DNA of 64,000 bases, from positions 62,001-126,000 of the forward strand of contig CACHCA010000004.1 in the NCBI GenBank assembly GCA_902578265.1. The letters run 5' to 3'. The notes beneath the pieces were generated by a model that saw only the letters and a program-made list of their open reading frames with translations, searched no databases and was not told the DNA's origin. Positions 25,742-35,468 of the stretch are shown in pieces. This DNA comes from an uncultured Pelagibacteraceae bacterium (GTDB taxonomy: Bacteria; Pseudomonadota; Alphaproteobacteria; Pelagibacterales; Pelagibacteraceae). The position numbers and the translations under genes are program-made. Each line of letters opens with the position of its first letter. Position 1 is the stretch's first letter.

Positions 25742-25818
25742 TAATCTACTAAATTAAATAATTAATTTTGTATTTTACTAACAAAATGATGACAATTACA
25801 ATAAAATAATTATTTGTT

Positions 25819-26781
25819 ATGAAAAATATCTTAGTTATTGGTGGAGGTGCAATGGGCTCTGCATTTACAATCCCAAGTTTAGAAAATAAAAATAATGTTA
25901 CAATTACTGAGCCTTATAGCAAAAGATTTATTAAAGATTTATCTTCTAAAAAAAAGTTTCATTCTGCTCTTAAGATAAAATTACCAAAACAATTAAAGTT
26001 TAGAAAATTTTCTAAAAATTTATTAAAAGAAAATTTTGATCTAATAGTGATAGCCTTAAGTCTTGCAGGTATAGACTTTATTGGTAAAGAATTAAAAGAT
26101 TTAAGAGTTAAATCACCAATTTTGGTTTTAACTAAAGGTTTAAAATTTGAAAAAAAAAAGAATAAGATCTTAACAATTTCAGAACAGCTTCAGAAAAACT
26201 ACAATCTAAAAAATATTTCGGTACTCAAAGGACCTTGCTTGGCAAAGGAACTAGCCAGAAAAAATCAAACTAGTGTAATTATAGCAAATAAAAATATTAA
26301 TATTGCAAAATCTATAGGAAGAAAAATTTCTACAAAATATTATTTAACAGAATACTCCCGGGATGTAGTAGGAGTAGAGGTCTGTTCAGCAATAAAAAAT
26401 ATATATTCAATGATCATTGGAGCTGGTCAAAGCCTTAACTCTTCATCTAATCTATTTCAAAAAGCAGTTCTTGAAATGAGATATTTAAATAGATATTTTA
26501 AAGGTAAAGATGAAACAATTCTTGGGCTCGCTGGAGTGGGTGACCTTTACGTTAGTGCTGCTGGTGGTAGAAATAGTAAAATGGGTGGTTTTTTAGGTAA
26601 AGGATTTACATTTAAGACTGCAAAAAAAAGATTTATGCCTAAAGAAACTGTTGAAGGTGAAGAACTCGCAAGAGAGATCACACCATTTATTTTAAAAAAA
26701 ATTGATAAGAATAAAATTCCACTAATGATTAATTTACTTAAGACAATTAAAGAAAATAAAAAACTTAAAATAAAAGTTTAG
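25819..26781 (+). CDS. Divergent glycerol-3-phosphate dehydrogenase-like protein
   Basis: A 320-aa NAD(P)-dependent dehydrogenase of the GpsA fold: Rossmann motif [14 protein letters not shown] at the N-terminus, [14 protein letters not shown] at about 138-151, a catalytic-Lys-like [12 protein letters not shown] near 193, and [21 protein letters not shown] near 238. Several canonical GpsA positions differ (Cys in the GPxFA segment, no [14 protein letters not shown] instead of SRN), so it may use another hydroxy-acid or polyol phosphate. It is single, convergent with fhs by a 4-bp overlap. Confidence 0.72.
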   Translation: MKNILVIGGGAMGSAFTIPSLENKNNVTITEPYSKRFIKDLSSKKKFHSALKIKLPKQLKFRKFSKNLLKENFDLIVIALSLAGIDFIGKELKDLRVKSPILVLTKGLKFEKKKNKILTISEQLQKNYNLKNISVLKGPCLAKELARKNQTSVIIANKNINIAKSIGRKISTKYYLTEYSRDVVGVEVCSAIKNIYSMIIGAGQSLNSSSNLFQKAVLEMRYLNRYFKGKDETILGLAGVGDLYVSAAGGRNSKMGGFLGKGFTFKTAKKRFMPKETVEGEELAREITPFILKKIDKNKIPLMINLLKTIKENKKLKIKV

Positions 26782-28463
26782 AATAGACCTTCTATATCAC
26801 CGTCTTTATTTAGCTTAATAGAGTCAGCTGCTGGTACCCTTGGAAGTCCGGGCATCGTCATGATTGCTCCACAAACAACAACAATGAACTCCGCGCCAGA
26901 TGATAACCTGACCTCTCTAATTGGTAGCGAATGACCAGTCGGAGCACCTTTTAGATTTGGATCTGTCGAGAAACTATATTGAGTTTTTGCAACACATATA
27001 GGTAATTCATTATAACCAGCCTCTTCAAAGTTTTTTAGTTGATCTCTAATTTTAGTATCTGCAATAACTTCATTAGCTCTATAAATCTCCTTAGCTATGG
27101 TTTTTATTTTTTTGAAAAGTGGAGTGTTACTTTCATATAAAAATTTAAATTTAGCTTCATTCTTTTCACATAAATCTGTTACATGATTAGCTAAGTCCTT
27201 TGTTCCTTCACCACCGTCAGCCCAATGTTTACAAATACTAGCTTTAATTCCTAGCTTTTTACAAAATTCTACTAAAGCATTAACTTCTTTATCAGTGTCT
27301 TTTATAAAATGATTTATAGCTACCGCTACAGGTAACCCAAACTTTTTCACATTTTCAATATGTCTTTCAAGATTTATTAATCCTTTTTTTAGTGCATCTA
27401 CATTCTCATTCTTTAAATCATCTTTTGCAACACCACCATGCATCTTCAAGGCTCTAACAGTTGCTACTATAACTACGCAACTTGGTTTTAAATTTGATTT
27501 CCTACATTTGATATCTAAAAATTTTTCAGCTCCTAAATCTGCTCCAAAACCTGCTTCAGTTACAACATAATCAGCTAGTTTTAATCCAGCTTTAGTTGCA
27601 ATTACAGAATTACATCCATGAGCAATATTTGCAAATGGTCCACCATGAATTATCGCAGGATTATTTTCCAGTGTTTGTGTAATATTAGGTCTGATTGCCT
27701 CTTTAAGTAAAACAGTCATTGGTCCATGTGCATTTAAATCTTTAGCGTAGATTGGTTTTTTTTCTCGAGTATATGCTACTGTAATATTTCCAATCCTTTT
27801 TTCTAAATCTTCAAGATTATTAGCAAGACAAAAGATAGCCATTATCTCAGAAGCAACTGTGATATCAAAACCATCTTCTCTTGGAAAACCATTAGCAACA
27901 CCGCCAAGATTAATATTAATTGATCTCAAAGCTCTGTCGTTCATATCCATAACTCTTTTCCAAACAATTCTTCTGACATCTATGTTTAATTTATTCCCCC
28001 AATAGATATGATTATCAATTAAAGCAGACAAAAGATTATGTGCTGATGTAATTGCGTGAAAATCTCCAGTAAAGTGAAGATTAATTTGTTCCATTGGGAC
28101 TACTTGAGCATATCCTCCTCCTGCAGCACCACCTTTCATACCAAAGGATGGACCTAGACTTGGTTCTCTTAAGCATACAATAGATTTTTTCCCAATTTTA
28201 TTTAGTCCATCGTTTAATCCTACTGAAGTGGTTGTTTTACCTTCCCCAGCAGGAGTTGGAGTTATTGCTGTAACTAAAATCAATTTACCGTCCGGCTTAT
28301 CTTTTAATGTATCTAAGTATTCCAAGTTTATTTTTGCAATATGTCTGCCCATCGGGCTGAAAGCTGAACTTTCGTCTGGAACATTTACTTTCGCTAAGAT
28401 TTCTTTTATTGGAAGCATTTTTGCTTCACGAGCAATTTGAATATCTGATTTTATGTCGCTCAT
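26778..28463 (-). CDS. fhs: Formate-tetrahydrofolate ligase
   Basis: A 561-aa enzyme with the P-loop [17 protein letters not shown] near residue 68, the downstream [28 protein letters not shown], and [15 protein letters not shown]; length is typical. It converts formate, ATP and tetrahydrofolate to 10-formyl-THF, or the reverse to conserve ATP. In SAR11 the reverse is thought to help oxidise C1 units from methylated compounds. It is divergent from the sarcosine oxidase/NMG dehydrogenase genes across a 126-bp gap, linking the two enzymes in C1 flow. Confidence 0.95.
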   Translation of the reverse strand: MSDIKSDIQIAREAKMLPIKEILAKVNVPDESSAFSPMGRHIAKINLEYLDTLKDKPDGKLILVTAITPTPAGEGKTTTSVGLNDGLNKIGKKSIVCLREPSLGPSFGMKGGAAGGGYAQVVPMEQINLHFTGDFHAITSAHNLLSALIDNHIYWGNKLNIDVRRIVWKRVMDMNDRALRSININLGGVANGFPREDGFDITVASEIMAIFCLANNLEDLEKRIGNITVAYTREKKPIYAKDLNAHGPMTVLLKEAIRPNITQTLENNPAIIHGGPFANIAHGCNSVIATKAGLKLADYVVTEAGFGADLGAEKFLDIKCRKSNLKPSCVVIVATVRALKMHGGVAKDDLKNENVDALKKGLINLERHIENVKKFGLPVAVAINHFIKDTDKEVNALVEFCKKLGIKASICKHWADGGEGTKDLANHVTDLCEKNEAKFKFLYESNTPLFKKIKTIAKEIYRANEVIADTKIRDQLKNFEEAGYNELPICVAKTQYSFSTDPNLKGAPTGHSLPIREVRLSSGAEFIVVVCGAIMTMPGLPRVPAADSIKLNKDGDIEGLF

Positions 28464-28589
28464 TGAATTTTATAAAAAATAATAAAAAACTGGTCGATTA
28501 GTATCTCTTTTTAAAGCCTTTGGAAATATCTAAAAATTATATATAAAAAAAATATGAACTATTTATACTCATTATTATAAAATTTATTC

Positions 28590-29846
28590 ATGCAAAAATA
28601 TTCAGTTTTTAGTCTTGTTAAAAATGCCCTTTCAAATCACGAAAATTGGGACTTAGCTTGGAAAGATCCAACTCCTAAGAAAGAGTATGATGTTGTTATT
28701 ATTGGTGGAGGCGGACATGGTTTAGCAACAGCATATTATCTAGCTAAAGAACATAATATTACCAATGTTGCTATAATCGAAAAAGGTTGGATTGGTGGAG
28801 GTAATGTTGGTCGAAACACTACAATAATTAGATCAAATTATATGCATGATGACAATGCATTATTCAGTGAATTTGGAATGGATCTTTGGAGAAGAATGAG
28901 TCAAGATTTGAATTACAATGTGATGTTTTCTCCAAGAGGAATAATAAATCTTGCTCACTCAGATGCACAAATGAATACTTATGCTCGAAGAGGAAATTCA
29001 ATGAGATTAAACGGTATTGATGCAGTTCTCTTAAATAGGGAAGAAGTAAGAGAAATTATTCCTATGGCTGATTTTTCTGAGAATGTACGATTTCCAATCT
29101 TTGGGGGATTAATGCAACCTAGCGCGGGTACAGCTAGACACGATGCTGTAGCTTGGGGTTATGCGCGTCAGGCAGACGATATGGGTGTAGACATAATTCA
29201 AAATTGTGAAGTAATTGGATTTGATGTGTCTGCAGGAAAAATTAATGGAGTGAGAACTTCTCGTGGAGACATTAAAGCAAAAAAAATTGGATTATGTGTT
29301 GCAGGTAGTACAAATATTTTAGCTGAAAAATTAAATATGACATTGCCAATTGAGACTCATCTACTACAAGCATGTGTATCTGAGCCAGTAAAACCAGTTT
29401 TAGATAAAGTAGTTACTTTTGGTGCTGGTCATTTTTATATAAGCCAGTCTGATAAAGGTGAAATGGTTATGGGTGGTGATCTTGATGGCTACAATAGTTA
29501 TGCACAAAGAGGCAATCTTCCAACTCTTCAACATGTTCTAACTGAAGGGATCGCAATGATGCCTTTCCTAAGTAAATTAAAAATGCTTAGAACTTGGGGT
29601 GGGATAATGGATATGTCTATGGATGGCTCACCAATAATAGACAAAACCCATATTGAAGGTTTGTATTTAAATTGTGGTTGGTGCTATGGTGGATTTAAAG
29701 CAACACCTGCATCTGGTTGGACATTTGCACATACGATCGCGCAAGATAGAGTTCATGAATTAAATGCCGGCTATAGTTTAAATAGATTTAATACTGGTCA
29801 CTTACTTGACGAAAAGGGACTTGGGACCAAAACCTGGATTTCATAA
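28590..29846 (+). CDS. soxB: Sarcosine oxidase / N-methylglutamate dehydrogenase beta subunit
   Basis: A 418-aa FAD/FMN-binding DAO-family subunit. The nucleotide motif VVIIGGGGHGLATAYYLA is at residues 34-51, then GWIGGGNVGRNTTIIRSNYM, and the C-terminal CGWCYGGFKATPASGWTFAH. First gene of a four-subunit set (beta, delta, alpha, gamma). True SoxBDAG oxidises sarcosine; the homologous MgdABCD oxidises N-methylglutamate. With mgsABC nearby, MgdA is a strong alternative name. Starts with ATG and runs without gap into soxD. Confidence 0.88.
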   Translation: MQKYSVFSLVKNALSNHENWDLAWKDPTPKKEYDVVIIGGGGHGLATAYYLAKEHNITNVAIIEKGWIGGGNVGRNTTIIRSNYMHDDNALFSEFGMDLWRRMSQDLNYNVMFSPRGIINLAHSDAQMNTYARRGNSMRLNGIDAVLLNREEVREIIPMADFSENVRFPIFGGLMQPSAGTARHDAVAWGYARQADDMGVDIIQNCEVIGFDVSAGKINGVRTSRGDIKAKKIGLCVAGSTNILAEKLNMTLPIETHLLQACVSEPVKPVLDKVVTFGAGHFYISQSDKGEMVMGGDLDGYNSYAQRGNLPTLQHVLTEGIAMMPFLSKLKMLRTWGGIMDMSMDGSPIIDKTHIEGLYLNCGWCYGGFKATPASGWTFAHTIAQDRVHELNAGYSLNRFNTGHLLDEKGLGTKTWIS

Positions 29847-30116
29847 ATGCTTCATATAAAATGTCCACATTGTGGAATGAGATCACAAAATGAATTTTCA
29901 TATGGTGGCGATGCAACTGTCAAACGACCAGAATTAGGAAAAGAAATATCCGATCAAGATTGGGACAATTTTGTTTATAATAGGAAAAGTTTAAGAGGGA
30001 AGCATTGGGAGCTATGGCAACATTTATCAGGTTGCAGACAATGGATAAAAGTTCAGAGAGATACAGCTACTCATGAAATTTTTAAAACTCTAAAAGCAAA
30101 CGAAGAAATTTCATAA
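29847..30116 (+). CDS. soxD: Sarcosine oxidase / N-methylglutamate dehydrogenase delta subunit
   Basis: An 89-aa zinc-binding delta subunit. The Cys pair in KCPHCGMRSQNEF and the later H-x3-C in QHLSGCRQW (about residues 59-63) provide the zinc ligands typical of SoxD, and the RRxHWELWQH-type segment matches the family. It is the smallest subunit of the heterotetramer and has a structural role. Its ATG follows the soxB stop directly, and its stop overlaps the soxA start (TAATG). MgdB is the equivalent name in the N-methylglutamate pathway. Confidence 0.9.
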   Translation: MLHIKCPHCGMRSQNEFSYGGDATVKRPELGKEISDQDWDNFVYNRKSLRGKHWELWQHLSGCRQWIKVQRDTATHEIFKTLKANEEIS

Positions 30117-33112
30117 TGACACAAAGTTTTAGATTAGAAAGTGGTGGATTAATAAATAGAGATAAAAAAATTTCTTTTAAATTCAATGGTAAAAAGTATT
30201 TTGGTTATGAGGGCGATACCCTTGCTTCTGCATTAATTGCTAATGGAGTTCATCTTATTGGAAGAAGCTTTAAATATCATAGACCCAGAGGTTTCTTTGG
30301 TGCCGGAGTTGATGAGCCGTATGCGATAGTTCAATTATATAGAAATGGTGAGACAGAACCAAATATAAAAGCTACTGAACAGGAACTTTTTGAGGGTTTA
30401 GAAGCAAAAAGTGTAAATTGTTGGCCAAGTGTGAATTTTGATGTGGGAGCTATAAATAATTTTTTAAAAATATTTCTCCCAGCTGGTTTCTATTACAAGA
30501 CTTTTATGTGGCCAAAAAGTTTTTGGTATAAAATTTATGAACCATTTATCAGAAGAGCTGCTGGTTTGGGTACAGCATCTATAAAACATGACAAAGAAAG
30601 ATATGAACATAAATATGAATATTGTGATTTGTTAATAACAGGCTCAGGTCCTTCGGGATTAGCAAGTGCCTACTCAGCCGCAAAAAATGGTGCAAAAGTT
30701 ATTCTTGCTGAAGACAAATCAAGATTTGGAGGAACTTTATTAACTAGTGAAGTAAATATAGGGAATCAATCAGGTAAAGAGTGGGCAGATAGTATCATTT
30801 CAGAGCTAAAAGAAATGCCTAATGTTACTGTAAAAAACAGATCTCAAGTTTTCGGTTATTACGATCATAACATGTTAGTAATGTCTGAGAGAATTAGTGA
30901 CCATTTACCAAAAACAAAAAAATTTCATCCAAAGCAGAGACTTTGGTATATTAGAGCAAAGGAAGTATTAATCTCATCTGGATCAATAGAGCGACCCATT
31001 GTATTTGGTAACAATGATACTCCAGGCGTAATGTTGTCTTCAGCTGCTAAGGAATACTTGAAAGTGTATGGAGTATTAGTTGGAAAAAAACCGCTTGTTT
31101 TTACAAATAATGATAGTGGTTATGAAACAGCAATTGAATTTAAAAAGAATGGTATTGATCCAATAATTTTAGATACAAGAAAAGAGCCTCAATCAGAGAT
31201 TATCGAAGAAGCAAAAAATATGAATATCAATATTAAAAATTCATATGTAGTTGTAGCTGCTCAAGGATATAAAAAAGTAAAATCAGCTGACGTAGCTAAA
31301 ATTTCGGATAATAAAGAAGAACTTGGATCAATTGAAAATATTGAGTGTGATTGTATTTGTGTTTCTGGGTTTTGGACACCTACAATTCATTTGGCATCAC
31401 AATCTGGAAATAAAACAAAATTCAATGAAGATATTGATGCATTTGTTCCCGGCATATCTAAACAAAATGAAAAAACCTTAGGGGCTGCAAACGGAATTTA
31501 CACTTTAGAGGAGACATTAAAAGACTCATTTGAAAAAGGAAACCTATTATCAAAAAAAATAACAAATAATGAGAACAAGATTTCTTTTCCTAATGTTGTT
31601 GAAAAGAAATCTACAGTACATGATAAATTTTGGTGTGTGCCCTTACCAAAAGGAAAAAACTACAAAAGATTTTTAGATTTCCAAAATGATGTTGCAGTTT
31701 CTGACATAGAGATAGCTCTTAAAGAAGGGTATAGATCTATTGAACATGTAAAAAGATATACTACACTTGGTATGGCCACTGACCAAGGTAAGACAAGCAA
31801 TCTTAATGGTTTACAACTAGTGTCGAAAATTGAAAATAAAGTTGTACCAGCAGTTGGGCACACAACCTTTAGACCACCTTACTCACCAGTTTCTATTGGA
31901 GCAATTGTTGGAAGGGAAGTAGGAAAACATTCAAAACCAACAAGAAAATCTCCAATGCATTCATGGCATGAAAAAAATAATGCAGTCTTTGTTGATGCAG
32001 GTGTATGGTTAAGACCAAGGTATTACAAACGCGGTGAGGAAAATTTATTTGAGGCGTCAAAGAGAGAGGCTAGAAATGTTAGAACTAATGTTGGTGTTTG
32101 TGATGTAACCACTTTAGGTAAAATTGATATTAAAGGACCAGATGCAGCAGAGCTTCTAAATAGAGTTTACACAAATGCATGGTTAAAATTACCGATTGGC
32201 AAAGCAAGATATGGTGTGATGTTGAGAGAAGATGGAATTGTTATGGATGATGGAACAACAACAAGAATATCAGAAAATCATTACCATATGACCACAACAA
32301 CTGCTCAAGCTGCTAATGTTCTATCGCATCTAGAATATTATCTACAACTTGTTTGGCCAGAATTAAATGTAAATGTAGTTTCAACGACAGAACAGTGGGC
32401 GGGAGCAGCGATTGCTGGACCAAAATCAAGAGAAGTATTAAAAAAACTTTTTCCAAAGTCTGATGTTTCGAATGAGGGTCTTCCTTTTATGGGTTACATG
32501 GAAGCTGATTTATTTGGAGTAAAAGCAAAAATTTTTAGAATTTCATTTTCTGGTGAACTTGCATACGAAGTAAATGTTGAGTCAGACAATGGATATTTTA
32601 TGTGGGAAAAAATAATAGAAGCTGGAGAAGAGTTTGGAATTCAACCATATGGAACCGAGGCACTATCAACCTTAAGAATTGAGATGGGGCATGTTGCAGG
32701 TTCAGAGCTTGATGGTAGAACTATTCCTTATGACAATTCACTTGAGGGACTATTGAGCAAAAAGAAAGATTTTATTGGAAAAAGATCTTTATCAAGAAAA
32801 GCTTTTGCAGTTGAAGATAGACAAAAAATTGTTGGTGTTGTCCCATTAGATAAAAAAACAAGCATCCCAGAGGGATCTCATTTAGTTAAAGACTCAAACG
32901 CACCACTTCCAAACCCAAAATTAGGTTATATTTCAGCTTCATGCTGGAGTGTTGAATATGATAATCCATTTTCTTTAGCAATTCTAAAAGATGGTAAGAA
33001 TATGATAGGAAAAAAGTTGTTCGTTATGTCTCCTCTAAAAAATAAAGTAATCCCAGTCGAGATAGTGTCTTCACATTATGTTGACCCAAAAGGTGAACGA
33101 GTTAGATCATGA
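30116..33112 (+). CDS. soxA: Sarcosine oxidase / N-methylglutamate dehydrogenase alpha subunit
   Basis: A 998-aa modular subunit. Residues 18-90 form a 2Fe-2S-ferredoxin-like domain (KYFGYEGDTLASALIANG, GRSFKYHRPRG). A Rossmann domain with LLITGSGPSGLASAYSAA begins near 173 and binds NAD. From about 600 onward comes a GcvT-like tetrahydrofolate-binding domain (VGVCDVTTLGKIDIKG, GELAYEVNVESD), which captures formaldehyde as methylene-THF. The order and length match SoxA/MgdC. It overlaps soxD by one base and soxG by 4 bp. Confidence 0.92.
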   Translation: MTQSFRLESGGLINRDKKISFKFNGKKYFGYEGDTLASALIANGVHLIGRSFKYHRPRGFFGAGVDEPYAIVQLYRNGETEPNIKATEQELFEGLEAKSVNCWPSVNFDVGAINNFLKIFLPAGFYYKTFMWPKSFWYKIYEPFIRRAAGLGTASIKHDKERYEHKYEYCDLLITGSGPSGLASAYSAAKNGAKVILAEDKSRFGGTLLTSEVNIGNQSGKEWADSIISELKEMPNVTVKNRSQVFGYYDHNMLVMSERISDHLPKTKKFHPKQRLWYIRAKEVLISSGSIERPIVFGNNDTPGVMLSSAAKEYLKVYGVLVGKKPLVFTNNDSGYETAIEFKKNGIDPIILDTRKEPQSEIIEEAKNMNINIKNSYVVVAAQGYKKVKSADVAKISDNKEELGSIENIECDCICVSGFWTPTIHLASQSGNKTKFNEDIDAFVPGISKQNEKTLGAANGIYTLEETLKDSFEKGNLLSKKITNNENKISFPNVVEKKSTVHDKFWCVPLPKGKNYKRFLDFQNDVAVSDIEIALKEGYRSIEHVKRYTTLGMATDQGKTSNLNGLQLVSKIENKVVPAVGHTTFRPPYSPVSIGAIVGREVGKHSKPTRKSPMHSWHEKNNAVFVDAGVWLRPRYYKRGEENLFEASKREARNVRTNVGVCDVTTLGKIDIKGPDAAELLNRVYTNAWLKLPIGKARYGVMLREDGIVMDDGTTTRISENHYHMTTTTAQAANVLSHLEYYLQLVWPELNVNVVSTTEQWAGAAIAGPKSREVLKKLFPKSDVSNEGLPFMGYMEADLFGVKAKIFRISFSGELAYEVNVESDNGYFMWEKIIEAGEEFGIQPYGTEALSTLRIEMGHVAGSELDGRTIPYDNSLEGLLSKKKDFIGKRSLSRKAFAVEDRQKIVGVVPLDKKTSIPEGSHLVKDSNAPLPNPKLGYISASCWSVEYDNPFSLAILKDGKNMIGKKLFVMSPLKNKVIPVEIVSSHYVDPKGERVRS

Positions 33113-33696
33113 GTTTAATTTCTGCACTAGCCAATGTTCACCATCAAGGACAATTTGGAGACTTTGAGGATAAAAAAGGAGATGACCTTTTAAAAATCTC
33201 AGAGAAAAAAAATTTATTAATTGTGCAAATTGTACAGTTCAAAAATTCTAAGATACTAATTGAAAGTATAGATATTGACGGTTTAAAACTTAAAGACTCT
33301 TCTTTAAATGTTAGTTTTAATAATAACACAAGAATTTTATGGAATGGTCCTAAAAATTGGTTATTGGTCTCTTCCAAAAAAAATTTAATCGACGATATTT
33401 CTTCAACATGTAAAGAAACAGATTTTGCGGTTACTGATTTATCTCACTCAAGAGCTGTAATTGATATAGAGGGCAATTATGTAATAGAAGTTTTAAAAAA
33501 AGGATCACCATTTAATTTTGATGAATTAAAGAAAAATAATTCAATAAATTCTCTTTATAATAATATTGCGTTCACAGCAGACTTACTTAATGATAAACCA
33601 TTTAAAGTAAGATTATTTGCTCTAAGAAGTTTTGGAGAGTCGTTATACCATTCTATTACTGATGCAGCATTAGAGTTTGGTTATGAAAATAAATAG
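33109..33696 (+). CDS. soxG: Sarcosine oxidase / N-methylglutamate dehydrogenase gamma subunit
   Basis: A 195-aa gamma subunit, GcvT-like in fold. Typical segments are TRILWNGPKNWLLVSSK, DLSHSRAVIDIEGNYV and the closing LRSFGESLYHSITDAALEFG. It closes the heterotetramer (MgdD in the N-methylglutamate naming). It overlaps the alpha subunit stop by 4 bp and ends 6 bp before the convergent transporter gene. Identification rests on fit to weak family motifs plus conserved gene order. Confidence 0.85.
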   Translation: MSLISALANVHHQGQFGDFEDKKGDDLLKISEKKNLLIVQIVQFKNSKILIESIDIDGLKLKDSSLNVSFNNNTRILWNGPKNWLLVSSKKNLIDDISSTCKETDFAVTDLSHSRAVIDIEGNYVIEVLKKGSPFNFDELKKNNSINSLYNNIAFTADLLNDKPFKVRLFALRSFGESLYHSITDAALEFGYENK

Positions 33697-33702
33697 CTTA
33701 GA

Positions 33703-34551
33703 TTAATCTCTAGTAGCTATATAAACTCCTATTGACGTTATCAAAAAACCTAAAAGATCAATTGTTGTTAAGCTTTCTTCTAAAAAGAACCAAGCCATTA
33801 AAGCAGATGTTGCTGGAATAAGAAAAAAAATTGAAACAGTCTTACTTGCAGAATTTTTTTTTATCAAAAACATTAAAATTGTAAAAGCACCAAAAGACAC
33901 AAGAAATATTTGATGACCCATTGAAAGAAGAAATGTTTTTGTGATGGCTATATATGGTTTTGCAAAAAATATAACAACAATAATATGAAAAAAACACCCT
34001 CCTACAGCTTGATAAAAATTACTAACTGATAGAGGTAAATTATTACTTATTTTTTTTTGCCAGATTGTTGATGCTGTTATTGAAATTAGCGCTATTAATG
34101 TAGCAACTAATCCCAGCAATGGAATCTTTGATCCTAAATCTAAACCCAAAACTAATGTTGCTCCAAGAAATCCAAGCAAAACACCAATCCATTGTTTTAA
34201 AGTTACCTTTTCATTTAAGATTGGTCCACTAAGGATATTTGTCAAAATTGGTTGAAGAGTTACAATTAATGCTGCAATACTTGTAGGCATGCCAATAGAA
34301 ATTGAATAAAAAACTCCTCCTAAATACAGACCGTGGAATAAAATACCACTAAGGACTGACTCAATTAAGTTTTTTCTTTTTATAATAATTGAATATTTAG
34401 AATAAAGTGAGAACAATAAAAACCCAACTGCTACAAAAAAAAAACGAAAAGCCAAGGCAGCAAATGGATCACTATTATCGATGATTGGTTTAGTAGTTAT
34501 AAATGCAGATGACCAAAGGATAATAAAAATAAAAGGGAAAATTCTTATCAT
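33703..34551 (-). CDS. EamA/DMT superfamily transporter
   Basis: A 282-aa inner-membrane protein with about ten hydrophobic helices and the two-repeat plan of the EamA family; each repeat is near 140 residues. Recognisable pieces are SSAFITTKPIID at helix 1, ALIVTLQPILTNILSG, and LLGFLGATLVLG in repeat 1, with SALMAWFFLEESL in repeat 2. Such proteins export or import small metabolites. Substrate cannot be read. It converges with soxG and may be monocistronic. Confidence 0.85.
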   Translation of the reverse strand: MIRIFPFIFIILWSSAFITTKPIIDNSDPFAALAFRFFFVAVGFLLFSLYSKYSIIIKRKNLIESVLSGILFHGLYLGGVFYSISIGMPTSIAALIVTLQPILTNILSGPILNEKVTLKQWIGVLLGFLGATLVLGLDLGSKIPLLGLVATLIALISITASTIWQKKISNNLPLSVSNFYQAVGGCFFHIIVVIFFAKPYIAITKTFLLSMGHQIFLVSFGAFTILMFLIKKNSASKTVSIFFLIPATSALMAWFFLEESLTTIDLLGFLITSIGVYIATRD

Positions 34552-34663
34552 GTAAAAAGTGACTTTAACTAAGACGAATTATCACAATATGCTATCAATA
34601 TTAAAGCTTATTTTGGACAATCTATTAATTGTAAACACTCATTAAATCTAATAATTTAATCCC

Positions 34664-35062
34664 ATGATTTTGAGAATTTTTAAAATTAGTTTTTTCCTTT
34701 CTTCATTTTTGTTTTTAACTGGTTTTGTCCCTATACCGGCTGTATTGGGTCCAGCAATCACAGTAGCAACATCGGGAAATTTGTTTAAAGCAACTGCTCA
34801 ATTAGCAATCAATAATGAATTTAAAAAAAAAACAGGAAAGAGTTCTCTTAACTACATCACCGAAGAAGTATCTAAAAACAATGAGGAAAATCGCATTAAT
34901 AAAGATTTTAAAAACCTAATTGAAAAAAGAGTTAAAATAGTACACCAAAAACTTGTTCAACAAAATAATGAACCAAAAGTTGTAAAAAATTTTAAACTTT
35001 TGGTTGAAAAAAGAGTTCAATTAACTCATCAAAAGTTAATAGAACAAAAAATTAATCAGTAA
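34664..35062 (+). CDS. Exported or membrane-anchored protein with a duplicated helix
   Basis: A 132-aa protein with a hydrophobic N-terminus (signal or anchor, residues 5-35, ending in a Pro/Gly/Ala-rich stretch). The second half contains two near-copies of a 20-residue amphipathic helix, first DFKNLIEKRVKIVHQKLVQQ and then NFKLLVEKRVQLTHQKLIEQ, 28 residues apart. These likely form a helical hairpin or coiled coil. Its 3' end overlaps the convergent neighbour by 11 bp. Function unknown. Confidence 0.65.
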   Translation: MILRIFKISFFLSSFLFLTGFVPIPAVLGPAITVATSGNLFKATAQLAINNEFKKKTGKSSLNYITEEVSKNNEENRINKDFKNLIEKRVKIVHQKLVQQNNEPKVVKNFKLLVEKRVQLTHQKLIEQKINQ

Positions 35063-35468
35063 GATTTAATAGAATTAATTTTTTTTGGTTAGTTTCTTTA
35101 CACCATAATTCGTAACTTTCACACATTCTCCATAAGTGATCGAACGCACGTTGAGAAATTTCTAGAGGAAAATGACTTTTAGTGTAATAAAGTTCCGGGT
35201 ATTGAATTAATTGTTTGATCATCATTTCTCTTTGTATTTTCAGTAATCTCATTGTCTCCTCAGGAATTTTTTCATTTTTTTTCTCTAATTCCTCAAACCA
35301 ATTGTCATGAAATTTACCACTACTTACTTCTTTATAAGTTTCAGATCCAATAAAACCATCTATGGCATCTATATTAGAAAAACCATTATTTTTTTTTTTA
35401 ATTTCTGAAACCTCTAAATATATTTTTTCTGCTACATATAAAATATATGGTTTATCTTTAGATTTCAT
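35052..35468 (-). CDS. Hypothetical soluble protein
   Basis: A 138-aa protein, mostly helical and charged, without signal, membrane segment or known motif. Aromatic residues cluster in the last third (FDHLWRMCESYELWC). Its ATG overlaps by one base the stop codon of the racemase gene (TAATG type), so they form an operon. I do not recognise the family. Confidence 0.65.
   Translation of the reverse strand: MKSKDKPYILYVAEKIYLEVSEIKKKNNGFSNIDAIDGFIGSETYKEVSSGKFHDNWFEELEKKNEKIPEETMRLLKIQREMMIKQLIQYPELYYTKSHFPLEISQRAFDHLWRMCESYELWCKETNQKKLILLNLTD

Noticed and set aside
25756-25815. AT-only inverted repeat AAATAATTA / TAATTATTT before the GpsA-like gene
   Set aside because: Only A and T, 42 bases apart; expected by chance in a genome this AT-rich.
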